Shown here piece after piece: positions 35,301 to 47,270 of a stretch of 64,000 bases of DNA. The stretch covers positions 16,616,001 through 16,680,000 of the forward strand of contig CM059622.1 in NCBI GenBank assembly GCA_030435675.1. The letters run 5' to 3'. A program made the translations under genes and the position numbers. Position 1 is the first letter of the stretch; each line of letters starts with the position of its first letter. The notes beneath the pieces were generated by a model. The model made no database searches. It worked only from the letters and a program-made list of their open reading frames with translations, and was not told the origin of the DNA. This stretch comes from Steinernema hermaphroditum. Its lineage: Eukaryota; Nematoda; Chromadorea; Rhabditida; Steinernematidae.

Positions 35301-38300
35301 CCCTGGGGGAAGGCGCTCTTTTGCACGCGGCTCCTGTGCGGCGCATTTGGGGAGTGAATTCGGTTTTCGGTCGCCGGATTACCGACACAAAATGCATACA
35401 GAGTGAGTCATCGGATTTTGAGCGGTGCTCTCTTTTTCGTTTTATAGTTTTTCGCACATTTTAGGTCACTTAAGAGGCTAATGAGTGGTGGCGTGGGGAC
35501 TTAAGAGATGTGTGAAAAAGAGGAAGTAATGCTATATACGATACAGGTTTTCCGCAGAAAAAGAAAGATGGAAGAAGAATATTCTGAGTCCTAACAGGTT
35601 GACTTTATTAGAAAAATCACATCACAAAAATTTTAGGCGAACAACAGGGTCAATGCCACTTGTACCATCTTGGTCAGTTTTATCTACAGTAAAGTGGCCA
35701 AAAATGGAAGTGAGGGAACGCTGAACTTGTAGGTAGCATTGGCCAGGATTATGGGTTTTTTGGATTAATTGCTCGAGTTTGATTCTTGTTTAGTAAGGAG
35801 GTCTAGATACACCTCTACTCTAGTCGACTGTGTAGTTTGACGATGTTTAACTTTAGGCCCGTGAGCTGCAGTATCTCTGAAGTCCGAATCGACCAGCAGC
35901 GACTTCAACCTTCTCACTTATCAATTCGACCCCCTAATTTGTTACAATATCCGCAAGTTGTTTGAGAACCAATTCAAGCTTTACAAACGAGCTCTACAGT
36001 ACGAAGGATCGATCAAAGGGGTCAAAAATACTGGAGAGATGCTTGACTGGACCAATAGATCCTGAGCTTTGCACTGGCCACTTGCTGCGCGCTTAAAGTG
36101 GCAACCTTTTAAAACATAGGCTGAAGAAGTCAACAGCACAATGATAAGATCCAATAGGTATGAACAGATTTCGAATCCAAAAAAGGTTCATTACATGGAT
36201 TAGCAATTATGGGTGGCGTATCTTCTGGATGTCGTGCTGTATATGTTCTATCTTCCCCTTCTTTTGGTTAATTTGGGACATGCAGCTTTTTTGGTAAATT
36301 TTTAAGACTCAGTATTGTCAAGTCCAACTTAGAAAGAAACATTGCTCAATTGGTATTCCCAAACTGCCACACCCTGTCCCGGGTCAACAATGTAAAAAAG
36401 TCAAATGTAGAACCCAAGAACGAGCTTTAGGAATGTAACGTTTTGAACCTTATAGATTAGGGTTGTCCCTTCGGCAGTCACTGAGTCAAGTCGAGTATAC
36501 TATAGTCGAATCAGAGGCGACTTGAACTCGACTCGACTCGAAGTGCCTGTTGTCTCTTCAACACCCATCTTTTCGTTTCTCTTTAAAAGGCTCCCTACTC
36601 TTAATCTCTGCAAAATGCCCATTTAAAACGCTCAGTGTATCATTTTATATACGTGCCACTTGCAAGTTGTTCCAACCAGGACCACGCGCACTTCAACTTT
36701 CGCCCGACCAAAGTCCCTCTCCAGCCCATCGTCTTCTTCTTCTGTTTTCTACTCGCGCCACGTAACCGAAGACGCCGAGCAAAAACACTCAAGCGCGTAC
36801 ATAAACAAAAAGCAGAAAAACGGTGCCATCGCACAGTTCGCTCTCAAGCGTGTCGCTTTCGGCGACACGAACTCAAGAGGCGCAACATAAACATCGCCAT
36901 CAGAGCTAACAGAAGCGTTTGGGGAGGGGGACGGAGGAGGCGCGCGAGGCGGTCTCGCTTGACAAGATCGCCCCGATGGGGATTAGTCACGGCGGGGCGC
37001 GAAATCCGGAAATCTCAAGGCGATCTGCGTGTGGGCTGTTGGTTTCCGAATGCGTATCACGCACAAAAGTCGTAATGTCCTCGGCGTTGAGGTGACCGGA
37101 TGTGGGCGAGCGAGAGGCGGTGGCTGCCCACGGACACTGCACCCTTGCTCATTTAGGGATTGTGTCGAGCTTAATCTCTCAAAAACAACTTAGTACACGG
37201 CGGAGTGGGTTCAGTTTCGTGTCGCCGCACTTGAGCCGCGCACGTGTGTACAATGATCGGGCTCAGAGAATGTGCAACTGAGACGATCAAAGCATAGTGG
37301 GATGAGCACAGACGGGCCACTTGAGGTGGAGAGATTAATGACAGAAGGTGCTGTAATCTGGCGATGTTGCGCAAGGATGGGGATAATCGAGATGAATCCG
37401 ATGGGAATGAGGACGATTTGGCAAGATGGGAGGCAGTTGAAGAACAGCTAAAGGGCGCTAGCTGACCTTAAAGGGGCTGGCTGACCTCAGCCTTACTGAG
37501 CGAAAGCGATATTCATTGTCACTAGTCTTCTTAGTTTCTAACCAGAAAAGTATATTCTACATATCAAGCTTTTATCTCTGGACATCAAGGGAGACTTGAA
37601 GTTCTTTGATCGGTCCAATTGTCCTATCTACCGTAAACATGAGGCTCGCCCGAGTATCGCCATTCCAGCCAAGAAGGCCAACACTTAGCTCTCCACTACA
37701 CTTGCCTTTTTCTGGAAGAGACGTGTCAGGCACTTAGGCAAGAATCTCATCTTCGACTCAGGAGACGACCACTCAGAAAAGAAGAGAACTCAGAGAGTGA
37801 ACGACCTTTCTCTTCAGCCAGAAACGTTACTCATTTCGTGGGCCGTTCACCGTTGGTCACCATCATGATCGGCTCCAGTGAATCACCCTTATCCTCCTCC
37901 GCGATTGCGATATCCGAACGTTTCCCAAAAGGTCATTGATCCTACAGTATCTTACACTTGCATTGCCGCAGACGGAAGTCATTTTGAATGCGATTGATTG
38001 TATCTTGTTTAGAATTTACTGCGCTTTCAAATGTTATATAAAACGGGTCGTTTGATGCATAAAATGGATAGTTGTGGCTATTTTTACCACTTACAGTATT
38101 TATGGTACACCCTGTAAATATCGGCATCTATCTTTCCTGCACCGCTCATAAAAAGTGCCCTTCAATCTAAGGGCAATTAAGGCATCCAAGTACAAAACGA
38201 GTACAAGTTCAAAAAGATGCATCGAAGAGCCATTTCTGACAAAAAGTGTCAAACTAGTCACTCCATCAAAAGCGACAACAATTAAGGGATTAGAAGAGCA

Positions 38301-41300
38301 AAAGTGTCGATTGTCAGACGTTGATTACAGAAAAAAACAGTCGGCTTAGAAGTAGATGAGGTAATGACGGTATTTTCGATCTGGAGAGCAACCTACAGAC
38401 ACCTTGCAATACAAAAGATAACGATTTTATAGACCCATCATGAATAGATCAGATCCAGAAGTAGTGCACCAGGGGACAACCACCAACAGGAAATGACCTT
38501 TTCAAAGCGAATTCGATGGGAAGTGCGGAATATTTAACTCTGCAAGCACTTCCCAACCGATTCCAGAAATGTCTTATGCAAATAAGGATAATACGAAAAT
38601 CAAACATTAAACGGCTTTGGAAAAAACGCCTGGAACGTCGCTCTCTTGATCTTGTTAGGCTGGTTAAGCCCTGTTAAATGCCCATATTTGATATGTTGCA
38701 TAATGATAGGCTGTAGTTATGTGGAACGGGTTCAGAAACACAAAAATAAAAAAACGCCATCAAAACTGTATTGGAATCTGGCATGTATCTGGAAAAGACC
38801 GTTTGTTCAACCAGCCAAGACAGTGAAGCATCTATCCGTCGGTTCCATCCGAAATGGACAAAAGCTACGGGCTAGGGATGTACCCAGTTCGTAACCAGAA
38901 TCAGTCAGAAGGTTCAGGGTTTTTTTTGCCTTCATTACTGCTGAATTACACAGCACTCTACTTTGTAGTTCTTCTAGACATTTAGGATGAAAGAATAAGA
39001 CATCCATTCTATGGCCTATAAGGTGTGGTAAACAAAGATCACCTCATCCTTTGATGGAGTGGAAAAGATAGTCGCAAGGATAGACTTTTCAAATGCCGAT
39101 TGGGCTGAGATTGAGTAAACTGGATAAAGGCCAGGCTGAGGAGTCGAATGCTCCCAAACTCACCTGCGCTCAAGCAAAGGTCCCTTTTTAAAAGTTGACT
39201 CAAAACGGTAGCACGAACTGAACTTTTCGTGATCGGTCAGGCACGTCTTGACAAGACCCACCACATAGTCCCGTATCAGCGGTGCTTTTGAATAAAACTT
39301 AAGAGAAGAAAAGGGTAAAAAACTTTCAGAAAAGGACCTTATGAAGAAAGTGATATCGTAAATCTAATTATGGAAATTTAATATAACATACATTAACCTC
39401 TTTTCAAAGGATTTTAAGCAGAAACGTAATAGCTCCCTCTTGATGTTAACACTGGTATCTATTCTCAAAAAAGAAATGAAAACACCTTGCCCGAGAGAGG
39501 TGTCGAACCCATACAGAACACGCATAAAAGTCCTATCTTTACTCCTAGGTCAACCCTTAACGTTGGCACCCTTAATGTATAAAGCATCATCTACTCACCA
39601 ATCATAAAAACTCCCAAAAAATCCTTCACGGAAGCACCTGGAAAAGGAGCTACAAAACCGCCTCTCAAGACCATCCGCCACACCACTTAAACCCAACTGC
39701 AAGAGTCACCCGCAAAAAAATCCAAAAGATCACAAACGGGACAAATAACTCGCATTCCGACATCGCGTGCTTCGCAAACAGATCTCAAGAACACGTAAGC
39801 GCCGTCGTCGTCGTCGTCGCCGTCGGAATCCCGAGAGTTTCCCCGGCCCAAAGAGCACAACTATGCCTGCAGTTCGTCGTCGTCCGCATGTCGACCGTTC
39901 TTCGATTTGCATATTGCGCTCAGCGTCCGTCATTCAGCTCGTCCCGGTCGTCGAAACGGACAGTTCGAAAGCGAAAGTGTGCCAACGCGATTGACGGACG
40001 CGCGCTCGATCCTCTTCAGGTCTGCGCCCCACGCACAAAACAAGTCGTTGTTGAGGGCGCCGCTGATCGATTCGCACCGAAGAGTCTTATTGAACTGAGC
40101 CTGAGGGGGATTTCCTTATGTGGGGCACAGAGTATAATCTGCGCGATTATGATGGTGCGAAGTTCGCGAGGGCGAAATGTGCGCAAAAAAAATGAATAAT
40201 GCAGAGAGAGCGGCATTTTGTTTTTGAGTGACGGCCGACGGGGCGCCTGGGTGGTCGTAAAAAGCGGTAGAAGAAGAAGGTTATGGGTGGCAAGGGAAAT
40301 TAAGTTGCGGTGCGGGGTGAGCCGGTGGAAACGTTTTTTAAGGAAATTGTTTCATTATGGCCGAGGAAATGACGTCTTCGGTGGGATGAGCAGTCTCGTT
40401 TGGGTTTCACGTTCATCCAGAAGATTGACGTAATCATGCCTCTTCTTGAATTTTAAGATATAGACTCAAAGGTCGGTTTAGATGTCGATAGAATGGATGT
40501 AACTCAACTTTTACCGTACCTTGTATGGCATTGATGACCATTGATAGTCAACCTATTGGCAACTCATGATAAACGCACGTCTTTGTCCGTTACGGGTAGG
40601 CCTCTTTCAGCCTATAGACCGCCAGGAATATGAGTAAATATGAGGTAAAAAATGAGTTCCACTTAAACTGCAGGCGATCTAACAAGATCTTTATCAGATC
40701 GAGCTTCAAATTTGCACACAAATAAGCATGCATTATCCGGCTTGTACGTACACCTGATCATTTAAACACACTCCAAAAGTTGCATTTAAAAGGCTACAGT
40801 CAGCTTTGCCAGCATGTGACAAACGGTCTCTGTAGTCGAATTGGCTGGACCCTTGGTCGCCATTTTTCAGATGCCGGTTTGACGTCCTGCCGAACTATTT
40901 ACTGAAGCAATTCCTATCTATCTCATCTTCCATGCAGATTGCCCGGTTTCCTACGCCACAAGATCGTTCACGACCGAACGAAAATAACTTAAGGTCATCA
41001 CTAAATTGATGATGAAACACAGCAGACTACATAGACTGTTCTAGCGGAAAATTGCGAAACATTGTTTCCCAAATAATGTGAAAGTGCACATCGATGACAA
41101 CACAATTTACAAGTCATTTCCACCGATTCTAGGCGAAGGTGAGTGGCCATATAAGAACGACAGTCATCCAAAACTGTATGAAGTGGCTGTATTTCTAACA
41201 AAAGTTCATGTTTACAGTGCATCTTTTGGCAACTAGTAACTTAGACGGGCTATTTCTTTAGCAATGAGAGAAACACACATTAGGGCACATACTTGTTATT

Positions 41301-44300
41301 GACTACGTGTTATATTTATCGTAGATGATGAATGTGCATTTTATAACTTTTAGATTCAGATCTCTAGGACATGAACGCACAGACACATGATCGATCCATT
41401 TGCCCTATCTACCGTAAACATGAGGCTCGCACGAGTATCACAATTCCAGCCAAGTAGGCCAACACTTAGCTTTCCACTACACTTGCCTTTTTCTGGAAGA
41501 GACGTGTCAGGCACTTAGGCAAGAATCTCATCTTCGACTCAGGAGACGACCACTCAGAAAAGAAGAGAACTCAGAGAGTGAACGACCTTTCTCTTCAGCC
41601 AGAAACGTTACTCATTTTGTGGGCCGTTCACCGTTGGTCACCATCATGATCGGCTCCAGTGAATCAGCTTTATCCTCCTCCACACGTCCCCAAAAGGACG
41701 TTGATCCTACAGTATCCTCCCCTAATACCGTGCAAGGAAATAAGTGAATTTCTGAAAACAACCATCTTTTGCAAGTTTGTTATGATATACTGCTGTAACA
41801 GGTTGACGGATACTGTGTACAACGTGCAATAACAACAGAAAAGTCATCATAACAAGACATGAAGTTCATGGTCTTCTCACATGGTCTACCGCAACCACAG
41901 TGTGAGCAAGCAAGTGATTTGTGTCGGCGGTAACGATGTGCAAAGGAAACAATCGTCTCAAGGCGTTTTTTTAACGCAATTAAACGCGAAAAATTGGCTC
42001 ATTACAGAGGCTGACCGTATGGGTCGAGATAAAGGTAACCGCGCGTTTTCGGGTCACGAAGGGCATAAAAGACGTTAACACGCCCTTTTTGTGTGGGAAG
42101 GGTTAGTGGCGGATGAGTACTTCGCAAAAAAATGGGGAAAATTCGAGGAGAACCGAAGATCATATCTAATCTAATGTGCTTATGCTATCGGTCCTCGGTA
42201 GTATAGTGGTGAGTATCCGCGCCTGTCACGTGCGAGACCCGGGTTCAATTCCCGGCCGGGGAGTAAGCTTTTTCTTTTTTGAGTGTTCTCCCTCCAACTT
42301 TGTGCAGTTTTCAATATTTTTTGGGCTGTGTAGTAATACTCTAAAAAATAAAAAAGAAAAAGAAGTCGGAAGATTCAAATTCAAAAATGCCACGAGCCGG
42401 GATCGAACCGGCGACCTTTAGATCTTCAGTCTAACGCTCTCCCAACTGAGCTATCATGGCACTTTTAAGCAATGCTGGCATAGTCTACATAGACAAACAG
42501 TTTGTTTTTAGGCATCACAAGAACAAATATACCACAATGTGGACAAAACTAGTTGAAAACCGCGATTATTCAGATCAAAATGCAACGCCACTCAAAATAC
42601 GCGCCTTTGTGACTTTCCAGAACCGTGACAGTGGCGACCCACCGCGCGAGAGGTAAACAAACACCTTCTTTCGACGGCGGCCGCCGCCAAGTCACAAGTG
42701 GAACCAAAAGGGCGAACGCACGCGCACCCTCAAAGGTATCAATTAAACGTTTCTTTGTCGTTCGCGCGCTTTGATGTGTCGTCGTCGGCAGTGGTGGCCC
42801 TTTTTGGCTCAAGTGGTCATCGATGCTGCGAAGTTGTGTCGCTGGCGATTAGACCGAAGTCGCACGACGATGATAAGAGTGATTAATGACGCAGTTCTGC
42901 TTGAATTACGGCCGGAAATTTGCTTAATTTGTCAAAAGGGCGCGGACGATGGACAGGGGGAGGGGGCGAACAACAACGACGAGTTTTTGGGCGACCGATC
43001 GAAGGCGTCGTGGAGGGGATTAGACGACCCTAAGAACCGGGAAGGGGATACGGACAGGCCCAGGTTTAGACTTATACGAAACGCCTGAAAATGATCTATG
43101 ATCGCCAAATCTCAAAATTAGTGTGTGGGCGGTATTCATCTAGCCACTTGAGACCGAGGCTCACCGTCTCAAGTGGCAATCATGCCCTGATGATTAGCCT
43201 CATATGTCTCGCATAATCAGGTTTTATGAATGTCGCCAACCGAAGAAGCATTATTCCCCAAACCTATTTTGAAAGCCAGTACATTTTATGGCTACTACAC
43301 GAAATCAAAACCGGTATGCAGGTCTAAGCACTGGATTCTTCGAAACCTGAGATCGTGACTTTAAAAGAGAGCTATAGCGGGTCAACACTGTATAGATAGG
43401 AAAGATCATAACGTGGGTTAATGTGATTCGATGGTTTTTGCAAAAAAATGGCACTTCCAATTTAGGTTATGACATGTATTTGATGTAGGTTAACGACATG
43501 AGTCACTCACTGAAAGTGACCATGTGTATAGGTGACATATTGATACCATAAGGGTCAATTATAATTGCCATCAAATTACATATACAGAGGTTATATGATG
43601 TACTTACCGTAAATATGACATCTCGTTTAAAGAAACGCGACACAAACTTCAGCCACAGACCCATCGGCTTGGAACGGATAATGCAGTCTCACTGCATTTC
43701 AGAAAGGGAATTAAGAGACGGCTGTTTCTGTTTGAAACATTACTCATTTTGTGGAGTCCTCACTGTTAGTCACCACATGATCAGCCATGAATGAATCAGC
43801 CTTATCCCCTCGAAGTAATTGTTAGACCCTAACATCTCTATCCACATATCTTATTGCATATCATATATTGTCTTATATATTTGTTCATAGGTTTCTGTAT
43901 AGGCGTTATGATTTTGGCTTAAAGGTAATTTACCATCGATCTACAATCTCAGTCATTATACTGTTGGTTTCTGGTTGAAATGTTTAGTTGAAAGCACAGG
44001 AGCCGAAATCTCGTTATCCAAGCCGGACCCGGTTCCGACTCAGCTGGCTCGGATTGGTCGGGCCCCGACTCTCCTCACTGCTTGAAATTCATCTTTTTGT
44101 CGACGACTCTACTTCCCCTACACCTTCGTGGATATTGAACCTTCCAAGTGACCATGATCTCTTCAGGAACCCTACACCAGGAGTGCAGGAACCTTTCAGT
44201 ACATCCACCACATTCCGAACCCCCAGCCTCTAAAACCCGTTCCCCCCGGCGCTCCTTTTTTGCTCCGCACCATTCCAGCCTACCTTGTGGTCCTTGCGGG

Positions 44301-44403
44301 CGCGTCTCCTGGACGGAAGTCGCAGACTGGCGCCGATCCTGCCGACGAAGGCGACCGTCGTGTCGAGAGTGCGCGAAGCGGACACGGAACGTTTCCGAGG
44401 CAT
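26391..44403 (-). CDS. ARHGAP20: ARHGAP20-like Rho GTPase-activating protein (PH-RA-RhoGAP)
   Basis: Eight exons in transcription order, all in compatible phase: 44403-44284, 35233-34983, 30109-29987, 29942-29828, 28762-28440, 28395-27896, 27782-27478, 27311-26391; 885 residues. A basic N-terminus leads into a split PH domain at about 80-205 (NRYLFLFNDLLLIAKPK, then FLIGWPILNYAAFFK and WYERLTTLM). A Ras-association domain follows at about 190-310 (TITVAVKIDGRRQ, then NIRKTVRSNVKATDLIAELI). The RhoGAP domain spans about 320-520, with the arginine finger R354 in IEGIFRKSP and SLAVCIAPSLIDNP near its end. A Ser/Pro-rich tail of about 360 residues follows. This domain order is that of ARHGAP20, a Rap1-responsive GAP for Rho proteins. 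The first exon, 9 kb upstream, is less sure: it fits by phase, donor and basic character. Introns of 9050, 4873 and 1065 bp contrast with the rest (44-166 bp). Confidence 0.87.
28763..29827 (-). other. RhoGAP intron (1065 bp)
   Basis: Between the second PH/RA exon and the main RA exon. The part at 28880-29250 is dense in short repeated words (ATGGTC, TCATGGAC, GGTCAA) like the MITE at 22424, so degenerate elements are likely. No nested gene seen. Confidence 0.5.
30110..32215 (-). other. first part of the 4.9-kb RhoGAP intron
   Basis: No nested protein gene. A CpG-rich island at 31050-31420 contains two GATCGCTATC words 60 bp apart. Confidence 0.45.
32216..32287 (-). tRNA. tRNA-Asp (GTC)
   Basis: A 72-nt clover-leaf. 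The acceptor TCCTCGG pairs with CCGGGGA, the D arm contains TAGTATAGTGGTGAGTA, the anticodon loop is CTGTCAC (GTC) and the T arm CCGGGTTCGATTCCCGG is perfect. A TTTTTT terminator follows on the minus strand. It lies inside the RhoGAP intron on the same strand. Confidence 0.97.
32865..32936 (-). tRNA. tRNA-Asp (GTC)
   Basis: Differs from the copy at 32216 at one base in the variable region (GAGA versus GAAA) and is followed by TTTTTT. The 25 bp downstream of the tRNA (GTAAACYTTTTTTA) are also shared, so the pair is a local duplication of gene plus 3' flank. Confidence 0.97.
32937..34982 (-). other. rest of the 4.9-kb RhoGAP intron
   Basis: Non-coding. A CpG-rich patch at 33180-33360 and tRNA-like A/B-box fragments near 34040-34110 and 34600-34690 (TGTAGCTCAGGTGGGA on minus) are probably SINE debris. 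Confidence 0.4.
35234..37605 (-). other. proximal part of the 9-kb RhoGAP intron 1
   Basis: ATGCATTTTGTGTCG followed by GTAATC (35391-35377 region, minus) is a possible alternative first exon in phase with exon 2. GC-rich islands at 36680-37150. A GACTCGACTCG-rich stretch at 36460-36545 resembles the hAT-like MITE interior. Confidence 0.4.
37606..37953 (+). repeat. dispersed 340-bp repeat, copy A
   Basis: Nearly identical to 41389-41720 from CCTATCTACCGTAAACATGAGGCTCG through TTGATCCTACAGTATC. No coding capacity and no inverted ends; in RhoGAP intron 1. Confidence 0.85.
37954..41388. other. RhoGAP intron 1, middle part
   Basis: No nested gene. A CpG-rich island at 39770-40260 contains an ATTTGCAT octamer (39905-39912) and GTCGTC runs that give Arg-rich artificial frames. 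A minus-strand SINE-like B box (GGGTTCGACACC) lies near 39497-39508. Confidence 0.4.
41389..41720 (+). repeat. dispersed 340-bp repeat, copy B
   Basis: The same element as 37606-37953 in the same orientation, differing by scattered substitutions and a short deletion near the 3' end (after ATCCTCCTCC). Confidence 0.85.
42192..42263 (+). tRNA. tRNA-Asp (GTC)
   Basis: A third Asp copy, opposite in strand to the RhoGAP gene. The acceptor and anticodon arms are identical to the others. The T loop reads TTCAATT instead of TTCGATT, a purine change at position 57 that is tolerated. The terminator is CTTTTTCTTTTTT. Confidence 0.97.
42388..42460 (-). tRNA. tRNA-Phe (GAA)
   Basis: A 73-nt clover-leaf. 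GCCATGA pairs with TCGTGGC (one T-G), the anticodon loop is CTGAAGA (GAA), the T arm is CCGGTTCGATCCCGG and the discriminator is A. TTTTT follows. It converges with the tRNA-Asp at 42192, separated by 124 bp. Confidence 0.96.
42461..43605. other. RhoGAP intron 1; GC-rich island
   Basis: 42600-43050 is CpG-rich with a GGCGGCCGCCGCC core; its open frames have no recognised domain. The rest is AT-rich. Confidence 0.4.
43606..43830 (+). repeat. dispersed 340-bp repeat, copy C (degenerate)
   Basis: Keeps CTTACCGTAAATATGA at its start and ACATTACTCATTTTGTGG, GTCACCA, ATGATCAGCC and AATCAGCCTTATCC of copies A and B in the same order, with much divergence between. Confidence 0.6.
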
Positions 44404-45613
44404 CTTTTCTGAAGGTCTAACGGTTTTCACAAATTTCGCTTTTTCGTTCGATGAGTAAGTGATAAGGAAACGGCGTCTGACGATCTTCTAGGGCGACATG
44501 TTTCTCTGCAAAAGGGGGCGATTAAGGCTGCGCGCGCGAGAGGTATCGATGAACGTCGTCGTCGTCGCGCGAACGATGAATGAATAGGGGAGAAGTAGGA
44601 GGAGGGGTGGCGATCATAATTGGATTAACGGGGAGACAACTAACGAGTGGGATGACGAACGCCGCAATTGCGCCCGAGGCGACGACGGGCTCGGCGTTAT
44701 CCAATCACGATTGTGGTTTCTTCGATTCTGCGATTTTGCAGCATTTTTTCTTGCAGAGGACCAAGGTCAAAGAGCAGTGAAAGCTGCGGGACGGTTATCT
44801 CACAGAGATCATTTATTGAAGAAAACATGTGCAGCACAAGGCCAAAAAGAAACCTGATTGAAGTGGTGTCAACAAATATGGAAGTAAATTGCAGTCGTTT
44901 GTCGAACAATGTGCATGGGAAAAGCATGAAACAAAAACATGAAAAGTGCGCTGACTCCTGTGAACGGAAATGGCGTAAAGAATAACAAAGATAAGGTCTT
45001 TTCTTCGAACGAGTTCAATATTCTAGAAGATATTTTCATTTTCATTTTAGCGGTCATACCTGTGGTATGAAAAGCTAAACTAAAAGAGAAGGACGCCACT
45101 GCTTTCAATCGAATATTTCCGCCGTAGTCGAATAAGATCAGTCTTACGAACTCGCAATTCTGAAGACATGTCTTCGGTCACTCCATTCAGCGGGTTAGAA
45201 GATCGAAGATCCCCTGGCATAAGCAATCAGTGGACGATTCAAACAAAACGCAAACAGATGGCTCAAAAGAGGGTGCTTAGGCAGTCTAGCAGAAGGCATT
45301 CAGAAATTGAGACCAGTCGCTTTTTGTGGTTTTTCTTTTTTTCGTTTTCCGGTCGGTCTCACTCTTCGGTGGTCATTGCAGTATTCGGCTGAGATGGCCT
45401 TTTCATAATCAGCATCAAAAAGGGTCAAAGAAGGGCTTCTTATCTGACCGCTTTTCTTCCCTGTTGACTACGTTTGAGATGATCAGCATCCTACATGCCA
45501 TGAGTTTGGCTTCTGGCATTAAGCACGTACAGATCGATCTCCTATACGATCCTTGAGAGCATTGCGACCTCGCAGAATGACCAAAAGTCGCAATATTGTT
45601 TGGACGCCGATTA
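44404..45613. other. RhoGAP 5' flank, CpG-rich then AT-rich
   Basis: 44404-44760 is a probable promoter region. CCTTCAG ends five bases before the ATG at 44403 and could be a splice or trans-splice acceptor. No gene beyond it. Confidence 0.4.
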
Positions 45614-45660
45614 TTATGGTGTCTCCATTCGAAGCAATCCTTTGGATGGAGACACCATAA
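45614..45660. repeat. perfect 15-bp hairpin
   Basis: TTATGGTGTCTCCAT and ATGGAGACACCATAA are exact reverse complements around a 17-base loop. A short stable stem in RNA; function unknown. Confidence 0.8.
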
Positions 45661-47071
45661 CCCTGCAGGCAGTAAGCTTGGTGATCAGAGAATTCATTTT
45701 ATTCAAGGCCAGAAAAGTGAGCAAATGGATGGCCTAGCGATTCCTTCAGGACGCATCGTCTTCGACGAGCTGAACGTCTCTAGATCGCCCAAGCTCAGCG
45801 AACGCTTAGCGACACTGAATTATTCTAAATGAACTCCATATGTGGCTCATTGCGAATGCGTTTGATCAGTAATCGGTCGGGGTCGGTTCGATGCCGGCCT
45901 CAGTCGGCCATTTTCTGTTCCTTGTTATTTGATCGGAAGAAATAATTAAGATCTGATAACTTCTACCGGCAGTGCCTGGACAAGACGAAAAGACCAGACG
46001 AAGAAAACCGAAGTTGGTGTTGTGCCAACATTGACTTCTTCCCAACTTGGTGGCAAACAAGAAAAAAAGCAGAGCCAGAAAAACGCCCTCAATACATAGG
46101 TGGTTATATTCCGCTGGAACTCATGAAATTGCAAAATACAAAAAGCATGAGATGTCTTAACAATTAAGTAAAGGGCACAATTTACGTGGTATCAAGGGAG
46201 AGTTGACTGTTAGGAACACAATGACCAAGCCATAAAATGAACTTCGAATGAAAGTGACGTCGGTTAAACCATAAATAACAAATAAGCTACCTTCAACCAG
46301 CTGCACAAAAAAAACATCTCTTTTTCATAGGTTTCAGTCATGAACACAAAGCACAATTTATCGAAAATCTTGTGGGTCCGAATGTTCGTCTCCCTCTGAA
46401 AGAGAGGCCGGCAAGAGACAGTTCGAACTGTTCAAACCCGGATCTTTTGCCGCATAGCTCAAGTTCAACTAAAAACCTCCCTCAACAACTTGGTGTTTAG
46501 TGCACTACGCCAGTTTCACACCCCTCGACGACAGGTTTGTCGAATTCCTCCGTCGCAGAGTTCATCAAACGCCATAATTACGAGTTTACAACGCGTTGTT
46601 GTCTTCGCGGAAATCACAATCAATCACGTTTTTTGTTGGAAAACTCATTTTGTCAAGGTGAATAGTATTTGAAAATTTTTGACCTTAGATGTCTTTTCGT
46701 AGCCTAAAAGTTCCCTATGTCAACAAGGCCATAAAAAGTGAAATACTCCTTTATTTTTTACGATTTTACTTCCCCGAACCAAAGAGCATCCTTTCCTTCT
46801 CCACGTACAATCTTTGGAAATCGACGCTGTGCACTTCCTGGATGGAACAAGCTTGCAATTAATCTGGCTTAATGAGCTTTTTACAGCACACAAAACAAAA
46901 GTGCACTCGATCTCTTTATGAGATCACTGTGGTTTGCGAAGATGCCGCGTTTTCGGGTCATATTACAATGGAGGTGTCTTAAAATGGAAACGGGGAGCCT
47001 GACTAATAAAGAAAACAGAAAAGGGTACGTATAAAGCATGAAAGGGTAAACATGGGCAGGGTGATCGCGGC
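45661..47071. other. no supported gene; SINE-like debris
   Basis: A GGTCGGTTCGATGCCGGCC B-box-like site at about 45879-45897 (+) and tRNA-like A/B boxes on minus at 46400-46465. No protein gene. Confidence 0.4.
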
Positions 47072-47270
47072 GGGACCTATTTCATGAAGCCTTGATATGG
47101 ACTGTCCATGAACACAAGTCAGAAAATGAATTTTCTGACCGATCCTGGCAAATCAACCTTCTTGTTAAGCCGTCAATTTCATGGGTAATCTCCAACGCAA
47201 TGAAAATGTCTTATTCATAGGCTATCAAAGAACCCATAATCTCGCCATGAACTGTCCATGAAGATGGTCC
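47072..47270. mobile_element. MITE related to 22424-22563 (about 200 bp)
   Basis: Starts GGGACCTATTTCATGAAG and ends, inverted, GGACCATCTTCATGGACAG. ACTGTCCATGAA occurs twice. A larger, more diverged relative of the 22424 element. Confidence 0.5.

Noticed and set aside
36635..37075. 146-codon plus frame rich in Arg
   Set aside because: A CpG-rich island in RhoGAP intron 1; no domain, no splice context.
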